Origin: Leptothoe spongobia TAU-MAC 1115
GTDB taxonomy: Bacteria > Cyanobacteriota > Cyanobacteriia > Phormidesmidales > Phormidesmidaceae
Direction: 5' to 3'
Assembly: GCF_018739885.1 (NCBI RefSeq)
Contig: NZ_JADOES010000029.1
Span: forward strand, 1-64,000
Length of the DNA: 64,000 bases
A model generated the notes under the pieces. That model did not search any database and had not been told where the DNA came from. It saw nothing but the letters and a program-made list of their open reading frames with translations. Shown here one piece after another: positions 61,288 through 64,000 of the stretch. Position 1 is the stretch's first letter; every line of letters starts with the position of its first letter. The position numbers and the translations under genes were made by a program.

Positions 61288-63738
61288 TCATGAGACAACA
61301 TTAGTCGTTAACCCCTCTCGTAGAATTTGAACTTCATTGTTGTCATCGATATCCACAACCACCATATCTCCCGATTGAACTTGCCTAGCAAGAATGGCCT
61401 CTGCAAAACTATCTTCTAATAGGCGCGTAATCGCACGTCGCAACGGGCGTGCACCTTGTTCAGGGTTATAGCCTGATTCAATTAAGTGCTCCATCAGTTG
61501 ATCAGTTACTACCAGGCTAATGTCTTGTTCAAGTAGGCACTTCCGGAATTCACCTAGCAGGATATCAGCAATTTCTCTAATCTCATCCTTGATGAGTTGT
61601 CGAAAAACAATGACGTCATCGAGACGATTGAGGAATTCTGGACGGAAGTACTCCTTAAGTTCTTCATTGACTAGCGTTACCAGATTTCTATAATTCGCAC
61701 TTGCTTGATTATCAGAGACATTAAAGCCTAACCCTCCTGCACCCTTCTGAATCAATTTTGAACCTACATTCGAGGTCATTACCAATAGCGTATTCTTAAA
61801 GTTGACAGTACGCCCTTTAGCATCGGTTAAACGACCTTCGTCTAAAATTTGCAATAGTAAGTTAACAACATCAGGGTGTGCTTTCTCGATTTCGTCAAAC
61901 AGGACTACTGTGTAAGGCTGACGACGAACCGCTTCGGTTAATTGTCCCCCTTCACCGTATCCGACATAACCTGGTGGGGAGCCAATTAGTTTGGCAATTG
62001 TGTGACGCTCCATATATTCAGACATATCCAAACGAATCATGGCTGCCTCAGACCCAAAGAAATTTTCAGCCAGCGCCTTAACCAGCTCTGTTTTACCTAC
62101 CCCTGTAGGCCCAGCAAAGATAAAACTAGCGATTGGACGATTGGGATTTTGTAACCCAACAGGGGCACGACGAGTTGCCTTTGCAATTGCCTTAACTGCT
62201 TCTTCTTGACCAATCAAACGCTGATGCAAAATTTCTTCCATATGGAGCAACTGATCAGATTCAGATTCTGTCAATTTGCTAACTGGAATGCCAGTCCAGG
62301 ATGACACAACATGGGCAATATCGACTTCGTCTACAACAGGAGAGGAAGCAAGAACAAGAGCATTTTGATCAACTGACTGAATCTTTTGCATAAGATCGTT
62401 TTCATTAATCTGCAATGCACTGGCTTGGGCAAATTCTTGCTGCTGAACCGCATTATCTTTTTCTTTTAGAATCTGTCGCAATGCTTTGCCTAAATCCTTG
62501 GAAGTAGAGGATTGTTGCTGAGAGAAGAGAATATGCGCACGAGAGCCCGCTTCGTCCATCAAATCAATTGCTTTGTCAGGCAAAAACCGATCTGAAATAT
62601 AGCGATTTGAAAATTTAGCTGCTGCTTCTAAGGCTAGATCTGAAATAGTCAACTGGTGGTGTCGTTCATAGCAACTCCGCAATCCTTGTAAAATTAAGAT
62701 CGTTTCATCAACACTCGGTTCGTTTATCATCACTGGTTGAAAGCGGCTAGCCAAAGCGGCGTCCCGCTCAAAATGGTTGCGGTACTCATCAAGTGTGGTC
62801 GCGCCAATACACTGAAGTTCACCCCGCGCCAAAGCTGGTTTGAGGATATTCGCAGCGTCCATCGTGCCTTCTGCTGAGCCTGCGCCAATTAACGTGTGGA
62901 CCTCATCAATCACCAGAATCATGTTTCCAGCTGAACATAGTTCGGACATAATGGTCTTCAGACGCTCCTCAAATTCGCCTCGATACTTTGTCCCTGCAAG
63001 TAAGGAGCCCACATTTAATGTCACAACCTGCTTATTGTGAAAACTTTCAGGCAAATCATGGTCGACAATTCGTTTAACTAGACCTTCTGCCAGAGCTGTT
63101 TTACCCACGCCAGGCTCACCGATAAGAATAGGATTGTTTTTCGTTCGACGACTTAAAATTTGAATCACTCGTTCAATTTCCTGTTGGCGACCGATAACTG
63201 GATCCAATCTACCCAAGGTGGCCAATTTCGTTAGATTAACACTACAGCTATCCAGGATTGGAGTTTTTTCAATCTTAGGCTGATTGTTAGCAGGAGTCGG
63301 TTTTGCTTTTGAGATCGCTTGCATTACGTCAGCGAGAAGTTTGTTACGGTCAACCCCCAACTTTGCCAGCACCCTCATAGCTGAACCAGCTTCATCCCAT
63401 ATCATTGCCAGTAACAAATGCTCAGCATCTACAGCATTTTTACCTAGCTGTTGCGCTTCTTTCAGTGATTGTGCCAGTACCTGCCGACAGCGAGGGGTAA
63501 ATTGAATCTCATGGCTAATCCTGGCAGGTCCTTTTCCAATAATATCTTCAACGGCAGTTCGTGCTGTAGTGAGTGTAATCCCCAGAGATTTAAAGATATT
63601 CGCTATTATATTAGGTTCTGCTGCTATAAATCCCAAAAAAAGGGGATCTGACCCCATAAAAGGATGATTAAGACGGCGAGCTTCATTCTGAGCACTCATG
63701 ACAACTCTAATCGCCCTTTCTACAAAAAAATCAAACAT
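61288..63738 (-). CDS. clpC: ClpC-type AAA+ unfoldase
   Basis: The gene encodes 816 residues. The Clp N-domain double repeat (1-145) starts FFVERAIRVVMSAQNEARRL. The first AAA+ ring has GEPGVGKTALAEG and VIDEVHTLIGAGSAEGT. A short middle domain (~410-470) of ClpC rather than ClpB length follows, then the second ring with AGPTGVGKTELVKALAE, DMSEYMERHTIAKLIGSPPGYVGYGEGG and FLNRLDDVIVF. ClpC feeds substrates, including NblA-tagged phycobilisomes, to ClpP. It is more divergent than the main housekeeping ClpC, so it could be a second, stress-specific copy. About 260 bases to the window edge may hold its promoter. Confidence 0.92.
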   Translation of the reverse strand: MFDFFVERAIRVVMSAQNEARRLNHPFMGSDPLFLGFIAAEPNIIANIFKSLGITLTTARTAVEDIIGKGPARISHEIQFTPRCRQVLAQSLKEAQQLGKNAVDAEHLLLAMIWDEAGSAMRVLAKLGVDRNKLLADVMQAISKAKPTPANNQPKIEKTPILDSCSVNLTKLATLGRLDPVIGRQQEIERVIQILSRRTKNNPILIGEPGVGKTALAEGLVKRIVDHDLPESFHNKQVVTLNVGSLLAGTKYRGEFEERLKTIMSELCSAGNMILVIDEVHTLIGAGSAEGTMDAANILKPALARGELQCIGATTLDEYRNHFERDAALASRFQPVMINEPSVDETILILQGLRSCYERHHQLTISDLALEAAAKFSNRYISDRFLPDKAIDLMDEAGSRAHILFSQQQSSTSKDLGKALRQILKEKDNAVQQQEFAQASALQINENDLMQKIQSVDQNALVLASSPVVDEVDIAHVVSSWTGIPVSKLTESESDQLLHMEEILHQRLIGQEEAVKAIAKATRRAPVGLQNPNRPIASFIFAGPTGVGKTELVKALAENFFGSEAAMIRLDMSEYMERHTIAKLIGSPPGYVGYGEGGQLTEAVRRQPYTVVLFDEIEKAHPDVVNLLLQILDEGRLTDAKGRTVNFKNTLLVMTSNVGSKLIQKGAGGLGFNVSDNQASANYRNLVTLVNEELKEYFRPEFLNRLDDVIVFRQLIKDEIREIADILLGEFRKCLLEQDISLVVTDQLMEHLIESGYNPEQGARPLRRAITRLLEDSFAEAILARQVQSGDMVVVDIDDNNEVQILREGLTTNVVS

Positions 63739-64000
63739 AGTGAATATCCGTTACTGAAGGGTTTTCGCTGTTCAGATCAGAATCGTTGTATGACAGCGTG
63801 CCTCCTGATTAACAGACGTCGGCTACGTTATGGCAACTCTCTATCTATTGTATCTCGACATATTGTTTTATTTGAGATGGGACCACGATACATTTTCTGT
63901 AATTTTCAGATGTGCTATGATTCACCTATAAACAAATAAAAGTAGGCGGTAAATTTCTCATCACTAATTTCCTATTATTTCAAATGTAATCGCTTCAAAA

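Noticed and set aside
1..64000. tRNA, rRNA or riboswitch genes
   Set aside because: No cloverleaf-like or ribosomal signature was recognised by eye on either strand. A covariance-model search would be needed to exclude them.

Overview
The window is a piece of cyanobacterial chromosome. The evidence is an orange carotenoid protein, two NblA-type phycobilisome degradation proteins, a high-light-inducible protein remnant, a CrtW-type ketolase, a Psb34-like protein, DUF928/DUF1822/CHAT genes and scattered GCGATCGC (HIP1) sites. Most genes lie on the minus strand. No rRNA, tRNA or CRISPR array was seen. The genus cannot be fixed from the sequence alone.

1-7300: a compact minus-strand locus that I regard as the most unusual in the window. 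It is headed by a single-domain subtilisin-like protease of the PatA/PatG (cyanobactin maturation) type. Behind it come two copies of a module: a stand-alone PatG C-terminal-domain protein, then a LamG-like protein (intact in one copy, decayed in the other), then a different last gene (a class 3 lipase, or a protein with a kinase-like C-terminus). No YcaO enzyme, PatF or recognisable precursor peptide is present, so this does not look like a normal cyanobactin cluster.

7300-13250: an orphan activator that joins a degenerate sigma54-type AAA+ domain to an AraC DNA-binding domain, then a histidine kinase / OmpR-type regulator / FetB-like permease operon.

13250-30600: one long minus-strand cluster. 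It runs sigma-like factor, DUF1822, CHAT-CHASE2, DUF928, a giant fusion of a secretion (TPS/haemagglutinin) domain with TPR and CHAT, a second TPS-domain exoprotein, and a free TPR-CHAT protein. This looks like a surface-linked caspase-like (CHAT) signalling or effector system under its own sigma factor.

30900-39000: housekeeping-type genes (GST, GT39-like transferase, SDR) set in a graveyard of mobile elements. It holds ISL3-like, IS110 and two related Tn3-like transposase fragments, an RRM protein without its N-terminus, an excisionase-like HTH gene and several small conserved proteins.

39000-46600: an NhaP-type antiporter, a stress-type glycine-rich membrane protein, CrtW, a hydroxylase-superfamily protein, a small zinc-ribbon protein and a NACHT NTPase with an HTH N-terminus (NLR-like, possible phage defence).

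46800-64000: glycogen-type debranching enzyme and GT4 transferase, then a stress and photoprotection stretch: OCP, Psb34-like protein, SPFH protein, NblA, fasciclin, FtsH with a PII-like partner, an HLIP with an in-frame stop, a second NblA, pentapeptide-repeat proteins, a SRPBCC protein, a B12-binding radical SAM enzyme, a second fasciclin and ClpC. OCP quenches phycobilisomes, NblA presents them to Clp protease, and FtsH and ClpC remove damaged protein, so this end appears to be a high-light or starvation response neighbourhood.
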